Positions 26,846-36,205 of a stretch of DNA of 47,129 nt are shown piece by piece. The DNA is from an uncultured Ruminococcus sp. (GTDB lineage: Bacteria; Bacillota; Clostridia; Oscillospirales; Ruminococcaceae), in assembly GCA_947177205.1 (NCBI GenBank), contig CAMWTO010000002.1, forward strand, positions 1-47,129. Direction: 5' to 3'. The position numbers and the translations under genes are program-made. Within the stretch, counting starts at the first letter, position 1. Every line of letters starts with the position of its first letter. The notes under the pieces were generated by a model. It did not search any database. It was not told the origin of the DNA and worked only from the letters and a program-made list of their open reading frames with translations.

Positions 26846-26890
26846 GCACTGCAATTCCGGGATAGTCTAGAATCGCAGTGCTTATTTTTT
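26846..26890. terminator. bidirectional terminator after the dockerin metallopeptidase gene
   Basis: GCACTGC (26846-26852) pairs perfectly with GCAGTGC (26875-26881), with ATTC/GAAT extending the stem. A T run (26885-26890) follows on +, and an AAAA before it serves the - strand. It lies between two convergent genes. Confidence 0.85.
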
Positions 26891-26906
26891 ATAATTTTAA
26901 TAATTT

Positions 26907-27584
26907 TTATTCAGCGACCGGAATCGTGTCCATGACGATTTGTACACGGGGGTTGCCATTTTCATCCGGGTCAATCATCGTGACTTCTTTCATCGTGATG
27001 GGAGAATCCGGAGAAGCAAGTTCTCCGCTGCTGTTGTAGGATCTGGGGACTTCCAGGAAACTGTCAACGATTTCCATTCCCTGGGTGACTTCGCCGAATG
27101 CCGCATAGCTGCCGTCCAGGAAACTGCAATCCGCATAGCAGATAAAGAACTGACTGGATGCACTGTCATTCATTTTGCTTCTTGCCATGGAAATAACGCC
27201 ACGCTGATGGGACAGGTTATTTTCCACGCCGTTGGAAGAAAATTCGCCCTTGATCGTTTCCGGACTGCCGCCTGTTCCGTTGCCAAGCGGATCGCCTCCC
27301 TGTGCCATGAAATCATCCACAACTCTATGGAATGTCAGACCGTTGTAGAATCCTTCAGAAACAAGTGACTCGAAATTTTCGCATGTGATTGGTGCAGTTT
27401 CCGGATAGAGTGTAATAATAATCGCATTTTCATCTGAAGTAAAAACAGGATCTGCAACAGAATCCGCACTGTTTTCTGCCGCAGGCGCTGTATTCACATC
27501 ATCGGGAGAACTTCCGGTTTCAGCGTTGCATCCGGCAGCAAATAAAAATAGCATTGCCGACATGCAGAGTAATAATTTTTTCAT
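26907..27584 (-). CDS. peptidyl-prolyl cis-trans isomerase, cyclophilin type, lipoprotein
   Basis: This 225-aa cyclophilin speeds proline isomerisation during folding of exported proteins. It begins [19 protein letters not shown], a lipoprotein signal with lipobox AAGC, then a flexible linker; the catalytic domain starts near residue 50. Family motifs include [19 protein letters not shown] (with the catalytic arginine), [18 protein letters not shown] and [20 protein letters not shown] at 27593 is in frame, but the ATG at 27584 sits 9 nt after AAGAGG. Its SD is inside the end of the upstream 97-aa gene, so the two are coupled. Confidence 0.93.
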   Translation of the reverse strand: MKKLLLCMSAMLFLFAAGCNAETGSSPDDVNTAPAAENSADSVADPVFTSDENAIIITLYPETAPITCENFESLVSEGFYNGLTFHRVVDDFMAQGGDPLGNGTGGSPETIKGEFSSNGVENNLSHQRGVISMARSKMNDSASSQFFICYADCSFLDGSYAAFGEVTQGMEIVDSFLEVPRSYNSSGELASPDSPITMKEVTMIDPDENGNPRVQIVMDTIPVAE

Positions 27585-27589
27585 GTGAA

Positions 27590-27883
27590 TCAACCTCTTG
27601 TATTTTTGTTTGTTTGATTTGTCTGTGTGCCTGGTTTGGAACGTTTCAGCCAGACAGATGCCACATCCAGTGCCTCATAAAGATTATTTCTTTCAGCTCG
27701 CTGTGTGATTTCCGGGTGTTCCAGATCCGTGGACATCTGGTAGAATTCAATTTTCTGCGCCGTCATAATGCCATGTTCTTTCTGCGTCTTCTCGATTCTC
27801 AGATAGACCACATAGGATTCGTTCATGTTCCCGTAATACAGTTCATTGTCCTTACGGACGAGCGGATAGCCCTTGTACGTCAT
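27590..27883 (-). CDS. small conserved-looking protein of unknown function
   Basis: This 97-aa soluble protein has no signal peptide. It begins [20 protein letters not shown] and has the alternating pattern [12 protein letters not shown], suggesting a small beta-rich domain, then a helical part ([17 protein letters not shown]) and a polar tail. A good SD (GAAAGGAG) precedes the ATG. It lies between the ABC cluster and the cyclophilin gene, with 65 nt to the DUF4340 gene (AT-only hairpin in the gap) and 5 nt to the cyclophilin start. I do not recognise the family. Confidence 0.7.
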   Translation of the reverse strand: MTYKGYPLVRKDNELYYGNMNESYVVYLRIEKTQKEHGIMTAQKIEFYQMSTDLEHPEITQRAERNNLYEALDVASVWLKRSKPGTQTNQTNKNTRG

Positions 27884-27920
27884 AATAGAAAACTCCTTTC
27901 AGGATAGATTTAGAAATATA

Positions 27921-27943
27921 AATTTAAAAAATAATTTTAAATT
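27921..27943 (-). repeat. AT-only hairpin between the DUF4340 gene and the 97-aa gene
   Basis: AATTTAAAA (27921-27929) pairs perfectly with TTTTAAATT (27935-27943), a 9-bp stem with loop AATAA and no G or C. Confidence 0.5.
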
Positions 27944-27948
27944 TTATT

Positions 27949-29589
27949 TTATTGCCATGTCAGAATAAATTCTTCGTCTGGATTGTCAAAAATTTCCAGG
28001 TTATGCCGGATTGTTTCAATGCAGGACGAACGGATCTTATAAGTCGGAATGTCATTGCATGCAATGATTCCGTTGAGAGCACTGGTCTGATAGAATGTGA
28101 TTTTGTAATTTTCTTTGCCGTCCTGTGTACGCAGGGAAATTTCTACATCCGGATCACCGGCAGGCAGTTCTGTTTCAAAGAATAATTCGTCACCATAGAT
28201 ATTTAATAAAAATCTGTAAAGCAGACGAAAACGTTCCGTGTCACAAGTTTCGCCGTTTTTTGTGACGGTGTAATCAGATGCCTCTGTACCAGTTCCGGAG
28301 AAATGCAATTCCTGGGAATCTGTCACAATATCCAGATCCGCAATATCCCATACATACGTATTGAAGATATTCGCCGAGTGGATATCCCCCGGCAGAACGG
28401 AAGTCCAGACGGCACGGGATTCTGATACACCATAGAGCAGATTCACGCCTTCCAGATACGCATAATAAGCCGCTGTGCCGTTCTCCGTGGTATACGAATT
28501 TCCGAAATGCAGGATATACTGATTGCTGTCATTACACTGCATGGTTACCGTGCAGAACGGATGATCTATGCCGGCACGGATCAGATCACTTTCTGACGGA
28601 TGAATCTGTGCAACTTCCACGGCAGTCAGTCCGAACATGCTGCTGATAATATCAGAAGATTTCTCGACATTCAGGAATACTGGGACAGGTTCTATCATTT
28701 TGTGATGGGATGCCGTTCCGCCGACAGTATCATCCGACGCTGTTTCTTCATCATATTCCAGAACAATATCATAATCCAGATTTTCCCTGGCAATCCGGAG
28801 TGTTTCCACAATAGGCTGATTCTCCTCGCCGGGATCTTCCAGGATGGTACTGGACACAAAAGAACTGCTTGCTTTCTGATAATTCGCCATGAGGGAAGTC
28901 TTTACCAGATACAAATTTTGATTGATCAGACAGTATGTTGCAGAATTATCCATCGGGAACGGATTCCCGACGGAGAATGCAAAATCCGTGTCGTCCGTGT
29001 AATGCATGATAACATCTGCAAGCGGCTGATCCAGTCCGTATTTAGACAGTTCAGAATCCGGGATATTTTCAGTCACGAGAGAATTTGCAGATAATTCACT
29101 TGCGTTATTGACCAAAGTAGAAATCAATCCCGTATCAAGCGTAACATCTTCCAATCCCTCGATAGTATAGATGGCATTGGATTCGTCTATTGCGGGTGTC
29201 TGGAGATAGACTCTGAAATTTTCAGAATTACCAGAATGAGAGATTTCAATTTCCTGGAGATCCTCTGATTTTTCGGGATTTACTAGAATGGCTTTGTCTT
29301 CATCATCCAGTAACTGTTCTGCAAGGGAATCTGTATCAATCGGCTGGGAATCTTCCTGCTGTTTGCTGAGCAGCAGAAGGATTGTCAGTGCAGCTCCAAG
29401 AATCACCAAAACAAGAATCCCGGCAATTAGGATTTTCAGATTCCGGGACATGCCCTGTTTCACTGTTCCGGTATTCTGATTTGCAGAAACAGGGGAGTCC
29501 GCAAAAAATGTGTCCATCCCTGCATCTGTTGTCTCATTTTCGGCGATATATACCGGCTTTTCCTGATTTTTTTCTTGTTTTTCACTCAT
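27949..29589 (-). CDS. DUF4340 domain membrane-anchored protein of an ABC system
   Basis: This 546-aa protein has a cytosolic N terminus of about 50 residues, one membrane helix (ILIAGILVLVILGAALTILLLL, about 51-72), and a large extracellular part with two similar halves (LVNNASELSANSLV near 160, and SSMFGLTAVEVAQIH near 315). DUF4340 proteins are regularly encoded beside GldG-like ABC components, as here. The start overlaps the stop of the GldG-like gene by 4 nt, so the subunits are likely made in step. The transported or moved substrate is unknown. Confidence 0.85.
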   Translation of the reverse strand: MSEKQEKNQEKPVYIAENETTDAGMDTFFADSPVSANQNTGTVKQGMSRNLKILIAGILVLVILGAALTILLLLSKQQEDSQPIDTDSLAEQLLDDEDKAILVNPEKSEDLQEIEISHSGNSENFRVYLQTPAIDESNAIYTIEGLEDVTLDTGLISTLVNNASELSANSLVTENIPDSELSKYGLDQPLADVIMHYTDDTDFAFSVGNPFPMDNSATYCLINQNLYLVKTSLMANYQKASSSFVSSTILEDPGEENQPIVETLRIARENLDYDIVLEYDEETASDDTVGGTASHHKMIEPVPVFLNVEKSSDIISSMFGLTAVEVAQIHPSESDLIRAGIDHPFCTVTMQCNDSNQYILHFGNSYTTENGTAAYYAYLEGVNLLYGVSESRAVWTSVLPGDIHSANIFNTYVWDIADLDIVTDSQELHFSGTGTEASDYTVTKNGETCDTERFRLLYRFLLNIYGDELFFETELPAGDPDVEISLRTQDGKENYKITFYQTSALNGIIACNDIPTYKIRSSCIETIRHNLEIFDNPDEEFILTWQ

Positions 29590-31172
29590 TTGTTTCTTCT
29601 CCTCAGGAATACCCAGACACCGACAGCCGCCACGATAGAAGGAATCATGAAAATCACAACATAGATCACACGCATGCCAGTTGTTGTGATCGTAATTGTT
29701 TCGTTGGTCAGTTCTTTGGAGGCAATCACAAGATTGCTTCCCTTGCCGGAAATCATGTTTGCAGCCGATACCAGATAAGAAGCATTATTATAAGATGCAT
29801 CCTGCATCAGATTGGAATCAGATAATAACATGGAACCTATAACAAGCAGATTGCTTTCATGCGTGATATTATTTTCAACATTCCGGCGACTGGAGCATAC
29901 CATGATATTCTGTGCGCCAACAGGTTCTTTGTTTTTGGATTCTGATTCTGTATTCATCTGATTTAAATACACAGAATCAGAAGTTTTTAGTAATACGGAC
30001 GTGATACCGCTGGATTTGGAATCCCATAACAGGTTAATTGTCCGGCATAGCGGAGCAGCAACCGGGAGGGACGTATTGACCAGACTTGCGCCGGATTTTT
30101 CGTCTGCAACAGTTGCAACAGGGACAGCAACGGCATTGTTGCTGATGGACAGAGCGACCTGCTGTGCGGCGTTGGCGTCGCTTTCCACAGCAATATTTTT
30201 TGTAACCTGAATGCCCCAGGTTTCAAGGAATTCGTCAAGATTGGGCGTATCTGACTGGGTAAAATCAGCGATATAGATTAGATTTCTGTTATAGTCGCCG
30301 TTATTGTATAAAAATGCGGATAAGCTTTCAATGCCGTTTGCTGTGAGATCATTCACAGGTGCAGGCAGAATTAGCATGTCATAGACTTCCGGATCGAGAG
30401 AACCTGTGTACAGATCAATTGCTTGCATGTCATAGCCGTTTTTGAATAATGTCTGTGTGAGCGCATTCAAAGAATTGGTATGATAATTGGCGTTGAATAA
30501 CGGCTGTCCGTTTGCTGTTGTAAGAACACCAACCGTGACCGGGTCTGCATCTGTGACATACATCAGGGCAGAAGTTAAATTCTGTTCACCTTGGAATCCG
30601 GTAATACAATCTTCCAGAGATCCCGTGCCGTAGTAATAATAACGGTAATATTTCTGCTGATCATAAGAGAATAAATTGCCGATATTAACAATACGCATTT
30701 TAGAGTTGTCAGCAGCATCTGAAATCACAATATCGCCTTCTGTCAGCGTACCGGTATAGTCCGCCTGATAGAGATTGACAACATCCGGATTTGTTGTCGG
30801 ATCCACATAGCTTAAATGAATTTTATCAGAATATTGCGCATAGCGAGCCAGGATTTCATGAATCATCTTCATCATTTCATTGCTGCTTTGGAAATTGCTC
30901 TCACTCATGAAAACCGTGAAATTGACTTCTTGATCCAAAGATTTTAGATAATCCATACTTTCCTGGGAGATTTCAAATTTGGCATCTTCCGTCAGGTCTA
31001 ATTTAAGCGGATATTTTTCTACCAGGATGCTGACGAGAACATTCACGATAATCACAACGGCTGTGACGGTGCAGGTGATTGCCGTAGCAACAGCGCCATA
31101 TTTTAATTTTCTGGATTTTCCTGAATTTCCGGATTTTTTTAATTTTTCAGATTTTTCCTGATTTTCAGCCAT
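29586..31172 (-). CDS. GldG-like ABC transporter auxiliary protein
   Basis: This 528-aa protein has an N-terminal helix (about 26-50, AVATAITCTVTAVVIIVNVLV) after a Lys/Ser-rich tail, a long extracellular domain beginning KYPLKLDLTEDAKFEISQES as in ABC-type uncharacterised transport proteins, and a second helix near the C terminus (VIYVVIFMIPSIVAAVGVWV) ending in RRRNK. In Bacteroidetes GldG acts with GldA and GldF; Firmicutes homologues are not tied to gliding. GAGGAGG precedes the ATG. It is downstream of the permease by 14 nt. Confidence 0.85.
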   Translation of the reverse strand: MAENQEKSEKLKKSGNSGKSRKLKYGAVATAITCTVTAVVIIVNVLVSILVEKYPLKLDLTEDAKFEISQESMDYLKSLDQEVNFTVFMSESNFQSSNEMMKMIHEILARYAQYSDKIHLSYVDPTTNPDVVNLYQADYTGTLTEGDIVISDAADNSKMRIVNIGNLFSYDQQKYYRYYYYGTGSLEDCITGFQGEQNLTSALMYVTDADPVTVGVLTTANGQPLFNANYHTNSLNALTQTLFKNGYDMQAIDLYTGSLDPEVYDMLILPAPVNDLTANGIESLSAFLYNNGDYNRNLIYIADFTQSDTPNLDEFLETWGIQVTKNIAVESDANAAQQVALSISNNAVAVPVATVADEKSGASLVNTSLPVAAPLCRTINLLWDSKSSGITSVLLKTSDSVYLNQMNTESESKNKEPVGAQNIMVCSSRRNVENNITHESNLLVIGSMLLSDSNLMQDASYNNASYLVSAANMISGKGSNLVIASKELTNETITITTTGMRVIYVVIFMIPSIVAAVGVWVFLRRRNK

Positions 31173-31186
31173 TTCTGCACACCTCC

Positions 31187-31891
31187 TCAGCTCCAGCGGC
31201 GTTTCTCAAAAACTCTCACTGTGAAGAAATTAAATAAAATTGCTGTGCTGATGTAAAACAACACACTGGAGAGATTGAAAATACCGCAGGTAAATTCATA
31301 ATATCTTGTATAGAAAGATAAATCATACAGAATATTTTGCAGCCAATCGATTTTGACAAACGATGCGACAATATCAATTAAAAATAAAATACCAAGGCAG
31401 ACAATGCCGCCGATTGCCGCAACAAGCTGATTCTCCGTCAGGGAAGAAACAAACAAGCCAATTGCAATAAATGCAGATCCTACGAGCAGAATTGCAAGAT
31501 AATTCGAAAGAACTGTCATCCATGCCACAGTGCCGTATAAGCTCAGGATAAAACCATAGATAAAAATAATGCTCACGGCGGTTGTGAATACTGTCAGTGC
31601 TGCAAAATATTTGCCTAAGACAATCCCGGTCAGTGACACCGGTGCCGTTAATAAGCCTTGTTCGGTTCTTTGTTTTTTCTCCTCACTGAACAGGCGCATT
31701 GTCAGAATCGGAATCAAAAAAATACTGATAAAGAACAGTGTGGAGAATACGCCGGACAGATCCGTAGATCCCACAGCGATGTTATCCAGTGTAAAGAACA
31801 GTCCTGCGAAAATGTAAAACACTGCTAAAAAGATATAAGCAATGCTTGACGAAAAAAAAGCACCAATTTCTCTTCTGTAAATCGCTCCCAT
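31187..31891 (-). CDS. ABC-2 type permease (GldF-like)
   Basis: This 234-aa protein has six predicted membrane helices and begins MGAIYRREIGAFFSSSIAYI, the typical ABC-2 layout with an N-terminal amphipathic segment. The cytosolic LFSEEKKQRTEQGLLTAPVS is the usual coupling region. It should form the membrane channel with the ATPase encoded 17 nt upstream. GGAG precedes the ATG at good distance. Confidence 0.9.
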   Translation of the reverse strand: MGAIYRREIGAFFSSSIAYIFLAVFYIFAGLFFTLDNIAVGSTDLSGVFSTLFFISIFLIPILTMRLFSEEKKQRTEQGLLTAPVSLTGIVLGKYFAALTVFTTAVSIIFIYGFILSLYGTVAWMTVLSNYLAILLVGSAFIAIGLFVSSLTENQLVAAIGGIVCLGILFLIDIVASFVKIDWLQNILYDLSFYTRYYEFTCGIFNLSSVLFYISTAILFNFFTVRVFEKRRWS

Positions 31892-31908
31892 TATTTTTCA
31901 GCTCCTTT

Positions 31909-32865
31909 CTATCGGAGATCATCCTGCCGGATTCCCTCGCCCATTGTGATTTTAAGAAAGATATCTTCCAATGTCATTTCCATTGTTTTCAGCATCAGAA
32001 TATCCCAGCCGTGTTCTCTTGTGATTTGATTGATATCCCGGCGGATGTCAATCCCTGGTTCTGCCTCGATCTCAAAATCGTAAATATTTTTTTCCCGTTC
32101 CATGTCCGCACGGACATATTTCAATCCGTCAATTGTCCGGATTGCCTGGAGAACTTCGGCTTTGGGTCCGTCAATCCGGGCAATGATCCGGTGATCTGTG
32201 CTGACTTTGTCTGACAGATTTGTTGCCGTGTCATCCGCAGCAACAACACCGTGATTAATGATAATGACCCGGTCGCAGACAGCCTGAATTTCTGACAGGA
32301 TATGCGAGGATAAAATGACAGTGTGATTTTTTCCCAGTCTTTTAATTAATGTCCGGATTTCAATAATCTGTTTCGGGTCAAGTCCGACAGTCGGTTCATC
32401 CAGGATCAGGACGGGGGGATTGTTAATCAAAGCTTGTGCCAGTCCCACACGCTGTTTGTAGCCCTTGGACAGATTCCGGATGAGTCTGTCCTTGACATCA
32501 ATGACTTTGCACAGCGTCATGACATCTTTCAGATGCGAACGACGGGGAAGTTTGCATTTTTTGAGATCAAACATAAAATTCAGATAAGAATAGACCGTCA
32601 TGTCAACATACAAAGGGGGAATTTCCGGCAGATAGCCAATATAAGACTTGGCTTTGATGGGATCTTCCAGAATATCCACGCCATTGATGAGCGCTTGTCC
32701 GGATGTAGAAGAAATATAGCCGGTGAGCATGTTCATTGTGGTGGATTTACCAGCACCGTTAGGTCCTAGAAATCCGAGAATTTCGCCGTCATTGACCGTG
32801 AAACTGATGTCATTGACGGCTTTTTTGTCGCCGTAATGCTTTGTCAGATTTCTGACTTCAATCAT
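31909..32865 (-). CDS. ABC transporter ATP-binding protein (GldA-like)
   Basis: This 318-aa ATPase has the Walker A GPNGAGKST near residue 39, the signature LSKGYKQRVG, the Walker B VLILDEPTVGLDP, and the switch histidine in VILSSH. About 90 extra residues follow the nucleotide-binding domain, as in GldA/CcmA-type subunits. A GTG at 32877 is in frame but almost touches the SD; ATG at 32865 is properly spaced from AAGGAAG. It is the first gene of the ABC operon. Confidence 0.93.
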   Translation of the reverse strand: MIEVRNLTKHYGDKKAVNDISFTVNDGEILGFLGPNGAGKSTTMNMLTGYISSTSGQALINGVDILEDPIKAKSYIGYLPEIPPLYVDMTVYSYLNFMFDLKKCKLPRRSHLKDVMTLCKVIDVKDRLIRNLSKGYKQRVGLAQALINNPPVLILDEPTVGLDPKQIIEIRTLIKRLGKNHTVILSSHILSEIQAVCDRVIIINHGVVAADDTATNLSDKVSTDHRIIARIDGPKAEVLQAIRTIDGLKYVRADMEREKNIYDFEIEAEPGIDIRRDINQITREHGWDILMLKTMEMTLEDIFLKITMGEGIRQDDLR

Positions 32866-32916
32866 GGACTGAATCACTTCCTTAAGATTAAGAAATTTAA
32901 GAAATTAAATTAAAAT

Positions 32917-32950
32917 AAATTAAAATATTAACAGATTAATATTTTAATTT
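32917..32950. repeat. 15-bp AT-only hairpin upstream of the ABC operon
   Basis: AAATTAAAATATTAA (32917-32931) pairs perfectly with TTAATATTTTAATTT (32936-32950) around a CAGA loop. It is the longest perfect AT-only stem in the window. It lies in the 136-nt gap between the end of ribF and the ABC ATPase start; the flanks are also very AT rich and no firm promoter or terminator is visible there. Confidence 0.55.
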
Positions 32951-33001
32951 TATTATAATTTTATTTTGTGTCAGGTATGTGACAGGAACAGGAATATTAA
33001 T

Positions 33002-33904
33002 TTAAATTAATTCTAGATCTTTCTGCATCTGTGCTGTCAGTGCCTGGATGGAATCAAATTTCCGTTCCGGTCGGATAAATTTTAATAATTTCACTTGTAG
33101 TTCCATTCCGTACAGATTCCCGGAGAATCCTCGGAGATAGGTTTCAGCCAAGGGAAGCCCCTGATAATGCACGGTCGGTTTCTTCCCGATATTTGTCAGC
33201 GACGGGAATTCTCTGCCATCCGGGAGAATCGTCCGGGAACGATACACACCAAATGCCGGGATTAACTGATTTTCTCGGAAAATCTGGTTGACCGTCGGAA
33301 AACCAATCGTTCTTCCGAGTTGTGCGCCATGATCGACAATTCCATAAATCCGGTAGGGATCGCCTAAGAATTGATTGGCAGTTTCCAGATCTCCGGATGA
33401 TAATAATCTCCGGATTTCTGTGGAAGAAATGATGCAATTACTACTTAGAGTATTTGAATGATGAAAAAATAAATTTTTTACGATATTCACAGCAAATCCG
33501 GCTTGTCTGCCGAATTTCAGAAGATCATCAGAATCACAGGAGGCATTCTTTCCAAAACGGAAATTTTCACCGCATGTCACGCATCCGGCTTGTAATTTCT
33601 CGCAAAGAATCTGTTTTATGAATTCTTTTCCGGACAGATCCCGGATTTTACTGAAATCTTCACAATTCACAGAAAAACCGAAATCCTGCGTCAGCATTTT
33701 GTCTCGGACTTCGGACGGATAAAGAAAACCGCCGGCATGTTTCCGGATTGCTGTTTCTGCCGGAAATGTGAAGACAATCCGTCGGAGCTGACCGGCATCT
33801 GCCGACTGTGCGGCTTGTTTCAGGACAGCCCTGTGCCCCAGATGGATACCGTCAAACAATCCCAATGCAATGGAACTTTTTACAGAATTTTTTAAATTAT
33901 TCAT
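33002..33904 (-). CDS. ribF: bifunctional riboflavin kinase / FAD synthetase
   Basis: This 300-aa enzyme makes FMN and FAD from riboflavin. The N-terminal nucleotidyltransferase domain has GLFDGIHLGHRAVL (about 14-27), CVTCGENFRFG and ISSTEIRRLL; the C-terminal kinase domain has GRTIGFPTVN and PAFGVYRSRT. The start overlaps the truB stop by 4 nt. It is the last gene of the nusA operon, matching B. subtilis truB-ribC. Confidence 0.95.
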   Translation of the reverse strand: MNNLKNSVKSSIALGLFDGIHLGHRAVLKQAAQSADAGQLRRIVFTFPAETAIRKHAGGFLYPSEVRDKMLTQDFGFSVNCEDFSKIRDLSGKEFIKQILCEKLQAGCVTCGENFRFGKNASCDSDDLLKFGRQAGFAVNIVKNLFFHHSNTLSSNCIISSTEIRRLLSSGDLETANQFLGDPYRIYGIVDHGAQLGRTIGFPTVNQIFRENQLIPAFGVYRSRTILPDGREFPSLTNIGKKPTVHYQGLPLAETYLRGFSGNLYGMELQVKLLKFIRPERKFDSIQALTAQMQKDLELI

Positions 33905-34848
33905 GTCTGCACCTCATCCGGCGGACAGAGATTCCGGAACACACGCAGACAATTCTGTTCCGGATCTGTCACGGCGATCCCCAGAAAGCCCCCGGGTGTT
34001 GTTCCATAGACAGCATACTGTCCGGCAGCAGGATCTGTTTTTAATTCTGTCAGGCTTAATTTTACGCCATTACGGTATAATTTTGTCTGCAATTCGTTTA
34101 ATCTGATGACGGGAAGATTTTTAAATACTTCCGCAATAGGGTTCAGAATTTTCCGGATTTGATTCTGATCTTGACTTGCAAGTTCCTGGATTTCTTCCAA
34201 TGTGTGGCAGTCATTCAGAGTGAAACCGCCTGCGGCAGTTCTTCTTAAAGAAGTCATTACCGCACCACACCCCAGATTCTGCCCCATGTCATGCAGAAGT
34301 GTCCGGATGTAAGTTCCCTTACTGCAATGAATTTCAACCACACCTGAACCGGAAACAGAATCAAATTCCGGAAAAGAGAGAATTTCCACAGAAACAGCCC
34401 TTGCAGGACGTTCAATTTCTTTTCCCTCTCTTGCCAGTTCATAAAGTCGTTTTCCGTTAACAGAAACAGCGGAATACATGGGGGGGATCTGCATAATATT
34501 TCCGGAGGGAATGGCTTTTAAAATATCCTGCTGTGAGATTCCGGAGAAACTGCGTGTTTCCAGAATTGTCCCGGTAGCATCCTGTGTGTCGCTGACCTGT
34601 CCTAACTGGAATCCGGCGAGATACGTCTTGCTTTCATCCGGTAGAATATGGCAGGCTTTTGTGGCATAGCCTACAAATACCGGGAGAACGCCGGTTGCCA
34701 TTGGGTCAAGTGTTCCGGCATGTCCCAGACGGCGTATTTTTAAAATCCCCCGGAGTTTTGCAATCACATCAAAAGACGTGAATCCGGCAGGCTTATCCAC
34801 ACAAAGAATGCCATTCCAATTATTTTTTGAATTATTATTTTTTATCAT
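33901..34848 (-). CDS. truB: tRNA pseudouridine-55 synthase
   Basis: This 315-aa enzyme forms pseudouridine 55 in the T loop of tRNA. GILCVDKPAGFTSFD opens the catalytic domain, and the motif GHAGTLDPMATGVL contains the catalytic aspartate (about D48). A RGTYIRTL-like segment (SKGTYIRTLLHDMG) is also present. The first ten residues are an N/K-rich extension. Four-nucleotide overlaps on both sides show tight coupling with nrnA and ribF. Confidence 0.97.
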   Translation of the reverse strand: MIKNNNSKNNWNGILCVDKPAGFTSFDVIAKLRGILKIRRLGHAGTLDPMATGVLPVFVGYATKACHILPDESKTYLAGFQLGQVSDTQDATGTILETRSFSGISQQDILKAIPSGNIMQIPPMYSAVSVNGKRLYELAREGKEIERPARAVSVEILSFPEFDSVSGSGVVEIHCSKGTYIRTLLHDMGQNLGCGAVMTSLRRTAAGGFTLNDCHTLEEIQELASQDQNQIRKILNPIAEVFKNLPVIRLNELQTKLYRNGVKLSLTELKTDPAAGQYAVYGTTPGGFLGIAVTDPEQNCLRVFRNLCPPDEVQT

Positions 34849-35804
34849 AATGCTTGTTCTACGGCTTTCAGTAGTTTTTCTGTCACTTCCGCACGAGTTC
34901 CACGGAGCAGACAGCCGGCGGCCTTGATGTGACCGCCGCCGCCGAATCCCTGACAGATTGCGGAAACATTGACATCCTTAGCAGAACGCATGGAGACTTT
35001 GTAAACGTCTGGTTCACGTTCCCGGATGGTAATGCCGACTTCAACGCCTTCCGGTTGGAGCGATAGTGCCGTCAGTCCCTCCAGATCCGATTCATCCATC
35101 TGCTGTTCCCGGCACAGATCCAATGTCGCCCAGAGCATTGTGCATTGTCCATCCAGGTAATATTCCATTTGTTGCAGCATGAGAATTTCCGCTTTGATCC
35201 GGGCAGGACTTTTCACATCAAACATTTCCCGGTTAATCAGATCATAACGGATCTGGGGGAATTCCCGCATGATTTCGGCTGCAAACAGATGCGTTTCCGG
35301 CGTAGTATTATCAAATTTAAAACAGCCCGTATCCGTGGACATGCCAGTGAACAGACATTTTGCGATTTGTTGCGTGAATGGGATGTTCATGAAGCGATAG
35401 AGCTTGTATAAAATCTCGCAAGCCGCCGCCGCATGTTCCTCCAGCAAGACAGATTCTGCATAGAGTCTGTTGGAAACATGATGGTCAATACAGAGCTGAA
35501 TGTTTCTGGTGTAGCGTTCTTCCAGATCACCAAGTAATTTTTCGTCCGCAAGATCAACAGAAACAATGGTTTTTGCCGGAAAATTTTCTGAATTTTCAGA
35601 ATTCTCCGGTAATAAAAAAGCAAATCGTTCCGGAATCGGGTCAGAACAAAGCACTTTGGAACGAATCCCCAAAAATTTCAGAACTGCTTGCAGGGAATAC
35701 CCTGCACCGATGCAGTCGCCATCCGGATTTCTGTGGATCAGGATATACACATCCTTGGAATTCCGGAGAAATTCTGCGGTTTCTTTCAGACCGATTCTGT
35801 TCAT
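34845..35804 (-). CDS. nrnA: DHH family phosphoesterase, NrnA-like (nanoRNase / pAp phosphatase)
   Basis: This 319-aa protein degrades very short RNA and/or cyclic dinucleotide or pAp products. The manganese site is visible: HRNPDGDCIGAG (about 24-35), SVDLAD, and the DHH motif CIDHHVSN; DTGCFKFDN lies between, and the C-terminal DHHA1 domain has GFGGGGHIKAAG. It is inserted between rbfA and truB with 4-nt overlaps on both sides, a common Clostridia arrangement. Confidence 0.93.
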   Translation of the reverse strand: MNRIGLKETAEFLRNSKDVYILIHRNPDGDCIGAGYSLQAVLKFLGIRSKVLCSDPIPERFAFLLPENSENSENFPAKTIVSVDLADEKLLGDLEERYTRNIQLCIDHHVSNRLYAESVLLEEHAAAACEILYKLYRFMNIPFTQQIAKCLFTGMSTDTGCFKFDNTTPETHLFAAEIMREFPQIRYDLINREMFDVKSPARIKAEILMLQQMEYYLDGQCTMLWATLDLCREQQMDESDLEGLTALSLQPEGVEVGITIREREPDVYKVSMRSAKDVNVSAICQGFGGGGHIKAAGCLLRGTRAEVTEKLLKAVEQAL

Positions 35805-36196
35805 GAAATTTCTTCCTCCGAATTTTCAAAATTTTCTGGATTTTCCGGATGATCCCGGAGCTGAATCTGATCTAGTTTTTTTGTTACTTCTGCGCCCCTT
35901 GCAATAGAATCATCTGCGATAAATTCCAGTTCGGGACTTTTGCGCATTTTCAACCGGGAGAACAGTTCTCTCCGGATGAATCCGGCGGCGCTCCGGAGAC
36001 CTTTCACAGACTGCCGGGTGTCTTCCAGACCGTAGAGACTGGATACATAGACTTTGCAGTGTGAACCATCTCCGGCAAGCTCCACACGCACCACAGAGAG
36101 CATCTGGCTGACTCTGGGATCTTTGACGAGGCGGAAAATATCGGTCAGCTCTCTGTGAATATCTTCCGACATACGGTTATTTTTAAAACTTGGCAT
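35801..36196 (-). CDS. rbfA: ribosome-binding factor A
   Basis: RbfA (131 aa) binds immature 30S subunits and helps mature the 5' end of 16S rRNA. It begins MPSFKNNRMSEDIHRELTDI and has the KH-like core VSQMLSVVRVELAGDGSHCK and LRSAAGFIRRELFSRLKMRK. The C terminus has an acidic, repetitive tail (HPENPENFENSEEE). The stop overlaps nrnA by 4 nt. Confidence 0.95.
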   Translation of the reverse strand: MPSFKNNRMSEDIHRELTDIFRLVKDPRVSQMLSVVRVELAGDGSHCKVYVSSLYGLEDTRQSVKGLRSAAGFIRRELFSRLKMRKSPELEFIADDSIARGAEVTKKLDQIQLRDHPENPENFENSEEEIS

Positions 36197-36205
36197 AATG
36201 CATTA

